Below, one piece after another: positions 44,632 to 54,558 of a DNA stretch of 64,000 nt. Numbering within the stretch: the first letter of the stretch is position 1; every line of letters starts with the position of its first letter. The notes beneath the pieces are model-generated. The model saw only the letters and a program-made list of their open reading frames with translations, did not search any database and was not told the DNA's origin. The translations under genes were made by a program, and so were the position numbers. The stretch spans positions 124,001 to 188,000 of the forward strand of contig OZ037906.1 in NCBI GenBank assembly GCA_964035575.1, written 5' to 3'. This DNA comes from Rhynchopus sp. YZ270_cl-10. Lineage: Eukaryota; Euglenozoa; Diplonemea; Diplonemida; Diplonemidae.

Positions 44632-46602
44632 TCACTCCCGAACACTTTTCATGTAGGCCTCCGTTGTGCGCATCTGCCAGTGTGTCGGGTCGGAGGGGTG
44701 TGGTGAGAGGACGTGCGTATGGTACGCAAGCAACGAGCTTCTGTGCGCAACGGTGACAAACGTTGGCACGGTGCTGGCAAGCAGCTGGAAGAGCTGGGCC
44801 TCTGTTGGTTCATCCATGGCTGACGTGGCCTCGTCCAGAAGCGCTACGCGAGGGTGTGCACGCAGAAGACGTACGAAGCCTATGCGCTGCTGCTCCCCTG
44901 GACTGAGTATGTGGAGGAAGTCCTTCCCACCCTCGGCAGACACATCGCTGGAGTCGCCAGAAGACCAACCGCCTACCCGCGCAGGCAGCCCCTCCAAACC
45001 TACCTTGTGCAGCAGGTTGACCAGATCGGCGTCGTCCTGGTCGTCGTCGCTGTCTCCAGAGAATGCGTCGTTCCCAGGATACCGCAGCTGCGTCCGCAAA
45101 CCCCCCTGAGGCGAATACAGCCTCTGAGGCAAAACAAACAGCCGTCTCGAAGGCACCGAAACCACCCCTTTGCCTTGTTTAAAAAGCCCTCCTATGGCGC
45201 GAAAAATCGACGTCTTCCCACACCCATTTGGTCCAGTAATCAGCACCCTCATGCCACGTGTTAACACAAACGAAAGGTCCCTACACAGCACCCTCCCTTC
45301 CGTCTCTCCGACAGATGCTGGGACACGAAGGGTCACCGATTCAAAAGAAATCCCCTCCGTATCTGTCTCTGACAGCGTGATTTGCCCTTCCGAACGTTCC
45401 TGAAGCGCGTCAACCAAGGTACCTAGACGGTCAACGTGAGTCGCAGCTGCAGTGAAAAGGTGCAGGTTGGAGACCAACACGCCAAGACCAGATCGGATAT
45501 GGTAAAATGCCACCCCAGTCTGACTCACCTGCCCAAAGGTCAGACCGCCCTCCCCACGGAAGAAGGCCCCCGCCAAAACCACATACGGAAGAAGCACCGT
45601 TACATACGCAAAAAGACGCTTAAACACTTCTACCTTCGCCTCCACCTCATTCAGCTGTTGCGTGGTCTGCTGGACATACGCAAACTTCGCTTCGCAGGCA
45701 CCCCTTTCTCTGCGGCCTCCACGGTAAAAGGCGATTTCCTCTCTGTACTGATGAATGTAAATTAAGAAGTGGCGCAACGATGCTTCTGCTTTGATACGTT
45801 GTGCTTGAAGCCGTGCTACCAAAGACGCAAAGAGTTTAGTCGAGGCTAATGAACCTAACCCCGCATAGGCGAAGACGAAGAGCACGAGATAGGGCGAAAT
45901 GTTGTAGAGTATAAAGACAAAAGAAGAGATTCCTACTGTCTTTTCGAAGAGCGTTGCTGCGAGGGCCAGGGTGTCGTCAGCGCAGCAACGTGCGTCGTCG
46001 ACGATGCGTTGTCCTGGGTTGTCAATCGAGGTCTTCTTCTCCGAGACAGTGTAGAACGCAAGCGGGTTGGCCTCATTAACGAGGTACAGATCCAGCACCT
46101 TTGTCGTGAGGAACCCACGCAGCTCCCTCCGCAGCTCCGCCTCGCTGAACTTCGACAACGAAAACACAACCAGCGCGGCCACCAACGTCATCGCAAACCC
46201 ATGAATCGCAACCCAAAACCCAGGCTCATCCTTCTCACTCATCGCATTCGTAAAATCACGCTGGTAGTTGCTGAAGACAACGAGAACATAAGACTCTGCA
46301 CAGAGCAGTACAAAGGTTAACCCTGTCCACAGAGATGCAGCACGGCTCCGTCCATTTGCAGTATAGAAGGGCACAAAAAGCTGTTTTACCCGAGAGCAGA
46401 ACTGTGTCCAAGAAGTGTTGCTTTTGCCAACATACGCCCCAAACGCAGTGTTCTGTGTGTCGGGAGAGTCCTCCACAGTCTCACCCGAGGACACCAGCGA
46501 CGTCGCAGGCTCGCTCGTGCGTGCCCCCGCCTCCCCCTTCACCACCTCAACCCACCCCTCCTCGCTCTCCCCTTTGTTGTGTCGCCGCCTCGCTCCTTCC
46601 AT
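44632..46602 (-). CDS. ABC subfamily D half-transporter (peroxisomal acyl type), 656 aa
   Basis: The membrane half occupies about residues 70-400. It includes the EEIAFYRGG motif typical of ABCD proteins. The nucleotide-binding half has Walker A GPNGCGKTS, the following FRAIGGLF unique to ABCD/ALDP-like members, a Q-loop in FVLPQRLYSPQGGLRTQL, the signature LSPGEQQR, Walker B RVALLDEATSAMD and an H-loop in VAHRSS. As a half-transporter it must dimerise. Family members import long-chain acyl-CoA or related compounds into peroxisomes or glycosomes. The N-terminal ~45 residues are polar, and the ATG at 46602 gives a normal family length. Single exon. Confidence 0.92.
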   Translation of the reverse strand: MEGARRRHNKGESEEGWVEVVKGEAGARTSEPATSLVSSGETVEDSPDTQNTAFGAYVGKSNTSWTQFCSRVKQLFVPFYTANGRSRAASLWTGLTFVLLCAESYVLVVFSNYQRDFTNAMSEKDEPGFWVAIHGFAMTLVAALVVFSLSKFSEAELRRELRGFLTTKVLDLYLVNEANPLAFYTVSEKKTSIDNPGQRIVDDARCCADDTLALAATLFEKTVGISSFVFILYNISPYLVLFVFAYAGLGSLASTKLFASLVARLQAQRIKAEASLRHFLIYIHQYREEIAFYRGGRRERGACEAKFAYVQQTTQQLNEVEAKVEVFKRLFAYVTVLLPYVVLAGAFFRGEGGLTFGQVSQTGVAFYHIRSGLGVLVSNLHLFTAAATHVDRLGTLVDALQERSEGQITLSETDTEGISFESVTLRVPASVGETEGRVLCRDLSFVLTRGMRVLITGPNGCGKTSIFRAIGGLFKQGKGVVSVPSRRLFVLPQRLYSPQGGLRTQLRYPGNDAFSGDSDDDQDDADLVNLLHKVGLEGLPARVGGWSSGDSSDVSAEGGKDFLHILSPGEQQRIGFVRLLRAHPRVALLDEATSAMDEPTEAQLFQLLASTVPTFVTVAHRSSLLAYHTHVLSPHPSDPTHWQMRTTEAYMKSVRE

Positions 46603-47306
46603 TGGAGGGGAAAGGGGGGGGTGCTTTGATTGGGGGTGTATGTTTGTGGAAAAAGAGAGTAAAAGTGTATGTGGATCTTAAAGGTAAAAACTAAAGTTAG
46701 ATGCGTGTGTTAGTGTGGAGGTTCTGTATGTTTGGTGGATGGTGGGGGGGTTGGGGGTGAGGATTCTGGGACTCACTTTCGCATTTGCGTTTGCGTTTTC
46801 CTGATGGGGTGCTTGAAAGAGATGTCTGAGGGGAAAGAGGCGAATGAGCAGTGGACAGAAAAGTGGTACATCTCTGCAAACTGAGCTCGGTCGTAGGTGT
46901 CCTCCGCTGGATGTCCAAGGTCGCTTCCTCCCTCCCCTCGACAAACAAGCTGCATGGAAAGCGAAGATTTCCCTCCATACCAACAGTTCACTTTTATGCG
47001 GTTTTTCTCGGATGCTAATCGATCACCTCCCCCGCAAGCAGGTGTGGTCTTGGCAGAGCTCGGCCCTCCCTCCCCAACGCGGAAATTGCTGCTGCACACA
47101 TTCACTTCGCTCCTTCGGCAACAGATACACAAAAATATAAGCAAAATGAGGACAAATTTTGAAGAAGAGCATCCACTTCTATAGGAATTTGGTGTTGCTA
47201 ACATAAGGAGGAAAAAAATGGTTACTTTTATAGATTTTTGTTCACCTTTTTCCATCAAGAATGCGGTGTTCCAATTGTTTTAGCAAAAGGCCCCCAAACC
47301 AACCTT
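46603..47306. other. Spacer
   Basis: GC-moderate spacer with the weak ORF below. Nothing else supported. Confidence 0.45.
46697..46978 (-). CDS. Possible small protein, 93 aa
   Basis: ATG-initiated frame, Ser/Thr/Pro-rich with GKRKRK near the middle of its C-terminal half, then a His/Pro/Asn-rich end. A different minus frame of similar length overlaps it, so neither is secure. The only support is base composition between two good genes. Confidence 0.22.
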   Translation of the reverse strand: MEGNLRFPCSLFVEGREEATLDIQRRTPTTELSLQRCTTFLSTAHSPLSPQTSLSSTPSGKRKRKCESESQNPHPQPPHHPPNIQNLHTNTRI

Positions 47307-48744
47307 TCACGCAAACCACCCACTCCTTTTCACCGGAGTTACTGGGACCTCTTTGTCTTCGACGATCCTTTTGATTTCGGTGTGTGCGTATTTGAGGTCG
47401 GCTAACGTCGCTGCGGGGAGAGTGGTGGGAGGCTCGGCAGGGACCGTGAGGTACGTGTGTATATCCCGGATGGTCTTGAGCGCGAGCTCCGCGCCGAAGG
47501 TATAGAAAGAACGTTGTGCTGTTTCGGAGAAGTCGTCAACCCTTCGGAGGGATGTGAGGAAGTTGAGATCCTGGAAGTGCAGCCATGCGGTGGCAAAGTC
47601 TTTGTGCCAGAGCGCCTCGTCCGCTGCGTAGTCCTTAACCAAAGCGCGTGTCTTCGCGTCGTACAACAACGCTACATCGGCAGGCATCATCGTCACCTCC
47701 ACCGGTTTCCCCCCCTTCACCACGGTACCCCGATACTGCGCGTGTATCCCCTGCTCTGGATCCGGCTTCGTCGCAGTCCACTTCACCTCCAACAAATTTT
47801 TAAAGTATTCGTTATCAAACTTCAGCGGGTTTGAAGTGCATTGACCAGAAAACCCCGACCCCTCTACATGCTTCGTACCAACAGTGTGCGCCCCCATGAG
47901 AGCCACCATCTCGGTCGTGGACAGACCCATTCTACCAAACTCTAGCATATTCCTGAGACACCCGATCCGCCCTGTCCGTGTAGGTTGCGGGATCAGGCCT
48001 GGTTCGTTGTGGGCCTGATGAACGGTCTGGTCGACACGGCCGAATTTATAGTCCTTTGCAACCTCGGGCCCACCCATGTCTTCAATGGCGACGGAGGCGG
48101 CCAGGTTCCACAGATCGCTGTGCGACACCTGGGCGTGCACGGAGGCAAGCTTCTCCATTGCTATGACAACCTCCCGCAGTGGTGCGTACTCTGGTGTCTC
48201 CAGAGCGTGGCGTATGGAGGCAGTGTTTGCGGAGGTGCTGTTCTCGCCGACATCTGTGGTGTGGTGTGGTGATGGTGTTGTTGATGCCAAATGAGGGTAA
48301 TTCTTGCGCAGAATATGGCCCTTAGTTGTGTAGATGCCTCGTGAGGGTAAAAAAATGCATACTTGCAGTAGAATGACACGAATTTTGCATGAATATAAGA
48401 TGCAAAATAGCGGTTTTCGCGAAGGGACGTTTTTCAAAGAGGTATCGAATGTCCATCGTCACGACTTCCATGTCAGCGTGGAAGACCATTGTGCTGAAGG
48501 TCATGACGGTACTGGAGATGATTCCTGATATGAGCATGCCCGTTCCCCACCATATGTACTTCGCGTTTTTCGGCGTCACCTTCATAGGGTACACACCCAA
48601 CACACGCACATTCACACCCGGGCCCTCCACAACGCCAAAGGCCTTTGCGGACACCTCCTTCCCCACGCCCTTCTGGTTCTGCTTAAAGCATCGCCTCTGC
48701 ACTACAGCCCGCCCTTCCAGTATTCGAGACACTGTTCTGTACAT
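47307..48744 (-). CDS. Membrane-anchored class I peroxidase-like protein with degenerate distal site, 442 aa
   Basis: Exons are 48744-48363 and 48253-47307. The 109-bp intron begins GTATGC and ends ACCACAG; the joined codon is AAT. Residues 1-60 look like a mitochondrial leader, and about 64-88 is one membrane helix (IWWGTGMLISGIISSTVM). The rest follows the ascorbate/cytochrome c peroxidase fold: HSDLWNLAASVAIEDMGGP, the proximal heme His250 in MVALMGAHTVG, and the late D..LLYD...LVKDYA segment. At the distal heme site, where active enzymes have VRLAWHD, this protein has LHLIFMQ (about 114-120): Arg, Trp and His are all replaced. This resembles the pseudoperoxidase of Leishmania. It may bind heme and act on peroxynitrite or in signalling; classical peroxidase activity is unlikely. 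Confidence 0.82.
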
Positions 48745-49250
48745 AGTATTTTTTTGAACCCTTGATTATAGAGTCCGTGTACAGCACCCTTAGCATGCAC
48801 TCTTAGGAATGGAACGTTAGGGGTGAAGAGGGGAAGGGAGGGAGGAGGGAGGGAGGTAGGGAGGCACAGCAGAGAATAAGCCGGGTCCCCGGTCCCTGCT
48901 CCCAGTCCTGGTCAAGGTTCCCGGTCCAGGTCCCGGTACCGGGTCCCAGTCCGGCTGAGAATAACCGGGTCCCCGAGTCTTATTCTCGCTGCTGTGGAGG
49001 GAGGGAGGGGTATATTGCAAAAAGGGAGGGATGAGGGGCGGGGGTGGGGGGGTGAGTGGGGTGTAGAATAATTCGTTCTAAAGACATCGTAGCGTCTTTC
49101 TTTGAGGGAAGGTGTTTTGGCAACATGGTTGCTTAGCTCTTCCCTGCCCCCCCCCCCATACCCCAAAAGCGGACATATTTTCGGCATAAAAAAGCTATGC
49201 TTTTTTTGAGAGTCTGTGTACGCCTTGCCCCCCCCTCCCACGTAGGCACT
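48745..49250. other. Spacer with GC-rich MITE-like hairpin
   Basis: Purine-rich microsatellites flank the 48865-48996 element. No gene seen. Confidence 0.5.
48865..48996. mobile_element. ~130-bp GC-rich inverted-repeat element
   Basis: The left end CACAGCAGAGAATAAG is mirrored at the right end by CTTATTCTCGCTGCTGTG (2-base insert). The interior has GGTCCCGGTACCGGGTCCC-type palindromes and a direct repeat GAGAATAA-CCGGGTCCCCG. It looks like a small non-autonomous element. Confidence 0.55.
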
Positions 49251-50328
49251 CTAAAGCTGTGCATTTTCCAATATGAACGTGATTTTCTTGAGGTCATTGT
49301 TCGTCACCTTTTGGCTGTCGATTTTGCAGCCGTATCTGTGTGGGTTGTAGGTTGGTAGGTTTCCAAATTAGATAACAGTAAATTTTTAGTGTTCTTTTGG
49401 AAAAGAAAACAAAAAAAAAACCCCGCACATACTTGCCGACCAGGAGGTTCAGCAACACCGCCAGAGGAGAGGACCCTTTGTACAGCGCCTTCTCTGTGGC
49501 CTGCAGCTTCTGGGCCTCGCTGATGTAGTTGAGGAGCACACCGCGGGGTGTGCTTGCTATTGCCTCCCAACTGTCCTCGCTGGAGGCGACGATGGCGAAG
49601 AGCTCCGGCAGGCTGCAGCGTGCGAAGGCCGCAGGCTCCACAGCAGGATCGTACTCAGCGTGCGCCTCCTTCTCTTGCTTCGAGAACTCCACGCCTGCAC
49701 GGTGTGTCGCAGAGTGGCCTTGCGCGTCGGAGAAATACCTGAAAATGGGGTGATTTTCGTTTGAGCAGGATTGGGTACCAAATGTACGAAACGCAAATCC
49801 CAGAGTGTACCAAAAAATAGATAAGATAACCCTAAGCCTTGGTCAGCCAAAAAATACGTTTATTTAAAAGGATATTTCATTTTTTTCAAAAGAGAGAGAG
49901 AAAGCATACAGTGGGGGTCCGTTCTTCTTCCAGCTCTCGCTGACACGGTCGAGCTGGTAGTGGGGGAGGACAGTGGTGGGTGTGGACCGCGTCTCTGCAT
50001 CATTGAGCAGCGAGTACACCACTTTCGAGGTGTCTGTGGGGTGCCGCGACCAGCCAAGCACCTTGAGGTTGTGCGTGCACGTCAGGTGGTGCACCGTTGC
50101 TGAGAGCGGCTTCCATGCCGCCAGGTTGTCCTGTTTCCCCGGCCCGTTCTCCATATAGAAGCTCTCTACATCCCCTTGCATCGACTCTAACACCCATTTA
50201 GGGTCAGAACGTATTTTCGCAAAGTTGTCCTCCGCAAACGCATCACCTTCCAGCAATATCACACTAGGCAGACTGCAGAACCGACGGAACGCAAGCAAAC
50301 ATGCCACCCCTTTTCCGGCTCGCCTCAT
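49251..50328 (-). CDS. Unknown protein, 269 aa, three exons
   Basis: Exons are 50328-49910, 49738-49433 and 49335-49251. Introns begin GTATGC and GTATGT and end TTCAG and ACACAG; frames join exactly, giving ...KKNGPPLYFSDAQGHSAT and ...LLVGKYGCKIDSQK. I recognise no family. The protein is soluble, has no signal or membrane segment, and is mixed alpha/beta in feel, with a hydrophobic start (KGVACLLAFRRFCSLPSVIL) and a helical end (NNDLKKITFILENAQL). Intron 1 contains a partial family A hairpin (about 49821-49846). The regular splice sites and uninterrupted frame make the gene itself likely even though its job is not known. Confidence 0.72.
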
Positions 50329-50682
50329 ATTATCTGTGTGTTTTTTTCTGAGTGAAGTAGGGTTGAATGACGGAAAAAGGGAGGGGGTATTTCAAAGGGA
50401 AAGAAAATAAAAGAGTGATAATCCAGTTTTTTTTTTTTTTCGCATTGTGATCGTGACGTCTGCTATTTTGACCCTAGGTTTGTTTTCCAAAAAAAGAAAA
50501 ATCCCCCCCTCCCCGGTTTTTTTGATCCCTTTGATCTGCCATTTTGTTTTTGTTTTGCTTTTACCTTTTTCAAAGGCCCTCTCAAAATTCGTACTTTTTT
50601 GAAAAAAAAAAAAACTCTTTTTTATCCCCATTCTTTTCCTTTTCCTTTTCGTTCTCGAAAAAAAATCTCTGATATTTTAAAA
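50329..50682. other. Spacer
   Basis: AT-rich with several homopolymer runs. Nothing recognised. Confidence 0.5.
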
Positions 50683-53277
50683 TCAGAGCGCAACACGTCT
50701 GCTGTACATCGGCTGTAATGGGAGAGACTTACGCAGAGGAAGCAAGGCGTACTGCTTGGAGTCGATGTCGATTTCACCGTTTGTTGCTTTGTTGCTTCCG
50801 ACCAACGCTGTGAGCTGCCCTGAGAGGGTGTCCATTTTGATGAGTCTGTGCCCTGTGTCGCAGAGAGCAGAGATTTTGTCGAGGAGTTGTGCGTATTGCA
50901 CATTGTCGATGAGGTCATCGAAACAGCCGTCCAAAAAGCTGCTGAGGACTGTACAGAGACGTTCACTACGAGGCACCTTCGCGGCATCAAGCGTAGCAGG
51001 TGAAGGATGGCTGAATCTTGCAAGCAAACGGCTGTACAAATACTCCAATAACCTCTGCTTCACCGGAACAGTCAATCCATCATCTATCTCCATCGCGAGC
51101 TCCAAACCCTCTGGGAGGAGGCCTGAATTCACCAAAGCGTCTGCCAGCGCGCAGGCCTCCTTCGTCACCCCCTTCTTCATCAGTAGTGCTGTGCATTGAG
51201 TGAACACTGTGGCAGGAACTTCTCCAGAGAGAACGTTGCAGGCAGACTTAAACACCGCATCCTGTCCAGAAGCGAGCAATGCTGGGAGCAGCGCTGTGTG
51301 CAAATTGTGGGTCAAATTCAGCGAGGAAGCGGCGTCGGAGGCAAACACTTCTGCAGCTACGGACCACCATTTCTTTGCGACAACAACATCCCAAAGCGCG
51401 GCGACATCCGCACGTGACCCGCCACGAATCACCTCCACAGCGGCACCATTTAACAGCTGCGCCTCCTTTGTGTACTTTACCACCTTCTGCTTCTTCTCTG
51501 CCTGCTTCTTCCACGCAGAAAGATCAGACAAATCCGACGTCCCATCAAAAGCAATCGACACAAACGACCCAGTCACCGTTGCTCCTTTATGCGACAAAAT
51601 CGCGCCACACAGAGACGACGACGCAGCACTGCAGGGAGCGGAGAACACCGTATCGTGCAACGCAACAAACACCTGACCATCTGCGACAGCAAACCCTGAG
51701 ACCTTCTTTGCGTGGGGCGCGAGGCTTTCCCAGGGGAAGACAATAGGCGCACCGAGGTGTGCACGGTGGTTCACATCGTAGCTGTGCACCTCCGCAGTCT
51801 TGGACCCTCCACTAGAGACGCAGATGTGCAGTGCTGACCCCCCCTCTGAGAGCCCTGCAAAGACGTCATCCCCTGCAGCCACCTCCACCTCTGTCAGCGG
51901 CGCCAATGGAACCACCGCCCGCCTCTTCCCCGCAAGGTTCTCCTTCATCGTCTTCAACACTGCCTCAGACAGTCCCATATCGGTTTCCGCATTGCCCGCG
52001 GAGAAGACCTTTCCCCCAGCAACAACCACCCAAAGACTCTCCGTCAGATGCACCACGGAAGGCGCTTCTGCCGTCAAAACGAAATCCCCAACAAGCGTTG
52101 CCACAAGGTTCCTGGGAACAACCTTCACAACCTTCACCAACGAGTGCGCAGAGGAGGAGATCAGATACAAATAGAAGCTTCCATCTGCAAGCTCCACCCC
52201 AGCAAAGGCGTGGAGGACAGTCCCGCAGTTGGTGATGCCCTCGACATCAAGCGGCCCGGCAGACTCAAGGGTATAAGGGTTCAACACAAAAAGCGCGCCG
52301 TCGACACCCACAGCAACGATACCCTGCGAGCGCAGACACCCAGCCCCTTTCTTGCAGATCGGCGCAGCGAGGTGGGCAATAGGTGCACCAAGGTGCACAC
52401 CTGAAGAAGGGGGTGGGGGGTGAGGGTGGGGGGGATAGAGAGGTGACACACCTTCCGCGAGATGCAGTGCTTTGTTAAAGGTGTCAGTCCAGCAGACAAT
52501 ATGGCCTTCCGAGAGAGCTGCGATGTATCTGAGTGGGGTAGGATAGTGTTGGTGTGTTGGGCACAAAGACCCTCAAAAAAACAGAAAAACACTCAAAGAC
52601 GGATGTGGCCTCTCGAAACTTCGCCGTTATAGTGTGGGGAACACACTGGGTTTGAAAATTGGCTGTAAACCCCGTAAAAACCGTACACAGAGTTGTTCGG
52701 ATGATGGCGTCACACCGTTTTTGGTTTAGATGCGGGAAACTCTTAGATTTGGGGACAAAGAGGCGAGGCGAAGCCATCCTGTGGTCTGGCTTACCGATAT
52801 CTGCAAGAAATATATGTCATGTGTCATACCTCGACGGTGCCACGACACTGCCAAACTTATGCGACACCAGCGCGTCGACGCCTGTGGTGGTGCGCGTCAA
52901 CCACTCTCTGTCTCGCTGCCCGGGGTGGTGAACCTATTGAAATAAAGCGATGTTGCAAAATACCAAAAAAAAATCTGTCTTTGTTTTTGTAAGTTCTATT
53001 GTGCAATTTACGTAAAGAAAATGGGTAAATGGTGTGGCTGACGACCCCAAAATAGCAGAAAATAGCACAAAAATAGCATCCCCTTTCAGCCACACCAGTA
53101 AAAATGACTCTGAATGGCTGTGTTAGTCGGTAAAAAATGGTAGTAAAACATCTCAGTGTGTAAGAGACATACCCTGACACCCTTGCCCTCGACTGCGATG
53201 AGCAGTGACCCCGACACCAGCTTCGTGTGTCCTATGGGTGCATGTGCCTTGCATGCTACCTCAATAGCGACCGACAT
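50683..53277 (-). CDS. NOL11/Utp-like propeller protein, 667 aa, four exons
   Basis: Exons are 53277-53173, 52933-52830, 52528-52452 and 52400-50683. Introns begin GTATGT, GTATGA and GTGTGT and end AATAG, CTCAG and TTCAG; frames join exactly. The last intron is 51 bp, a multiple of three and stop-free, so its retention would insert 17 residues. Residues 1-360 read as degenerate beta-propeller blades (KFGSVVAPSRYIAALSEGHI, GIVAVGVDGALFVLNPYTL). The rest is helical. The end, FLDGCFDDLI....LLDKI then DTLSGQLTAL, recalls the C-terminus of NOL11, a t-UTP component of the small-subunit processome needed for rRNA synthesis. Similarity is by pattern only; other propeller-plus-helical proteins remain possible. 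The shared 74-bp element lies 164 bp upstream of the ATG. Confidence 0.62.
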
Positions 53278-53440
53278 TGTGTTGTATACGGAAAGAAAAC
53301 AGACAGCCTAAAAGGGGTGTCGCGTGGGCACCAACAATATGTGTCTATGTGTGTATGCTGCGTGTATGTGAGAGGGGGAGAGGGAGGGCAGATAGGTGTT
53401 GCTAGTAGAGGTCAAATGTGACATGGGCAAGTGATGCTGT

Positions 53441-53514
53441 CGAATATCACCGGGGTCTGGTGGTTAAAAAGTCTCCACAGAGTTGGGAGGTAAACCGTGG
53501 AGTTAATCCGGTTG
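53441..53514 (-). promoter_or_regulatory. 74-bp conserved upstream element, copy a
   Basis: Read on the + strand it begins with GAATATCACCGGGGTCTGGT, contains CTCCACAGAGTTGGGAGG, and ends with GTGGAGTTAATCCGGTTG. CTCCAC/GTGGAG (or AACCG/CGGTT) can form a hairpin. The five copies (53441, 55709, 56853, 58672, 59781) look identical over about 74 bp. Each ends 29-187 bp upstream of a minus-strand ATG. This copy precedes the NOL11-like gene. A core promoter or start-region element is the simplest reading, but it is inference. Confidence 0.65.
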
Positions 53515-54114
53515 CAAGTGAACAAACAAGAGGCAAATCAGTGGAGGTGAAAGATAGCAAAGAGGAGTGGCGTGTATTTGAACTTTTTGAATACAACATA
53601 TTTGGGGAATGTGGAGGGGTGAAACAAGGGTGAAGGGTGAAGGGGAGGCAGCTCACAAGCAGCAAGAGGCCTGCACACAGCTCATACGTGTGGTCTTGTG
53701 TTCAAGTGCAGGTGGGGTGCAGCACGCAGCATGTGGTTGTGGGAGTTATGTCCGAAAAGGGTTAGCTTCTCCTCCCACACCACACACATCGCACACACAC
53801 CCCACCAAAGCTGGCACCACACGGCTGTGTGCAGGCTTCTCCTCTCTCCTCTCTGGCCACTTCCAAACACAGCAGGTTGCACAAAAAAAGAAAAAGGCAG
53901 ATTCATAATCAAACTCAAACCCAAACGTCAGCAACAGGAGCATAACATAACATCGGATTGAGCAAACACAAACGCAGGGGGGAATGCGGTACAAACAAAA
54001 TGCGGCGACAATCAGGCCACACAGCACTCGTGTGCGCTATCAAAAGGAACACGTTGTTGTGCAGGCCCAACAGCAGCAGCATCACAAGCAGCAGCAGCAG
54101 CAGCACTGCCCACC

Positions 54115-54393
54115 TCAGTAGTACGGCGAGTACGCAGCAAGACGTGCACGGCGCACAGACGCAGACAGCGCAATGTCGCTTGCCACAGCACTCGCGTGTG
54201 CGTTTGCAATCGCTGCGTCTGCTGCGTACGGGTACGACGAGTAACGCGGCGACAGCGGCACGTACGAACGTGCAGCCGCAATGTCGGCAGCCGCACGTGC
54301 ACTTGCGGCAGCTGCAGCAGCGTCAGCCGCAAGGATCGACGACGTGTACGACGGGTATACCGGTGCCGGTGCGTAGTACGGGTAGTAGGACAT
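54115..54393 (-). CDS. Tyr/Ala-rich small protein, copy 1, 92 aa
   Basis: The N-terminus is MSYYPYYAPAPVYPSY and the C-terminus ends AAYSPYY. Between them are Ala-rich helices with regular A..A spacing (LAADAAAAAASARAAADIAA) and a second Tyr/Ser/Pro patch. No Cys, no signal peptide, no membrane helix. It looks like a structural or self-assembling protein, by composition only. Its long 3' region (about 53515-54114) is also conserved among copies. Unlike copies 2 and 3 it has no 74-bp element upstream; it follows the ubiquitin-like/WD40 gene by 165 bp, perhaps sharing its transcript. Confidence 0.75.
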   Translation of the reverse strand: MSYYPYYAPAPVYPSYTSSILAADAAAAAASARAAADIAAARSYVPLSPRYSSYPYAADAAIANAHASAVASDIALSASVRRARLAAYSPYY

Positions 54394-54558
54394 TTTCTTG
54401 TTGTGTGTGGGTGAGGTGTTGAGAAGTAAAATATTTTTCTCTATGGTTGATACGTGTGTAAAACAAAACAAATAAAACTGAAACGGGATTATCGGGGAAA
54501 CAACATTTGTCTCAAAGAGCCGCTACCCTGCCTCCCTACCCAATCATTGCATCATTGC

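Larger units (their letters stand above)
53441..54420 (-). repeat. ~1-kb repeated segment, unit 1
   Basis: Unit 1 of three: 74-bp element, ~600 bp of conserved 3' region, and the Tyr/Ala-rich gene. Units 2 and 3 are 55709-56926 and 58672-59854. Units 2 and 3 also share the DNA between that gene and the next 74-mer, whereas unit 1 loses similarity near 54420. Unit 1 also has a longer CAG-type run (about 54070-54105). Confidence 0.85.

Noticed and set aside
48322-48744. Separate 140-codon membrane protein gene upstream of the peroxidase
   Set aside because: A GTATGC...CCACAG intron joins it in frame to the peroxidase, and the joined sequence supplies the missing distal-helix region.
53441-53514. 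74-bp element as a tRNA gene
   Set aside because: Length fits and GAGTTAATCC faintly recalls a B box, but no acceptor stem, D-arm or anticodon arm of correct size can be drawn on either strand.
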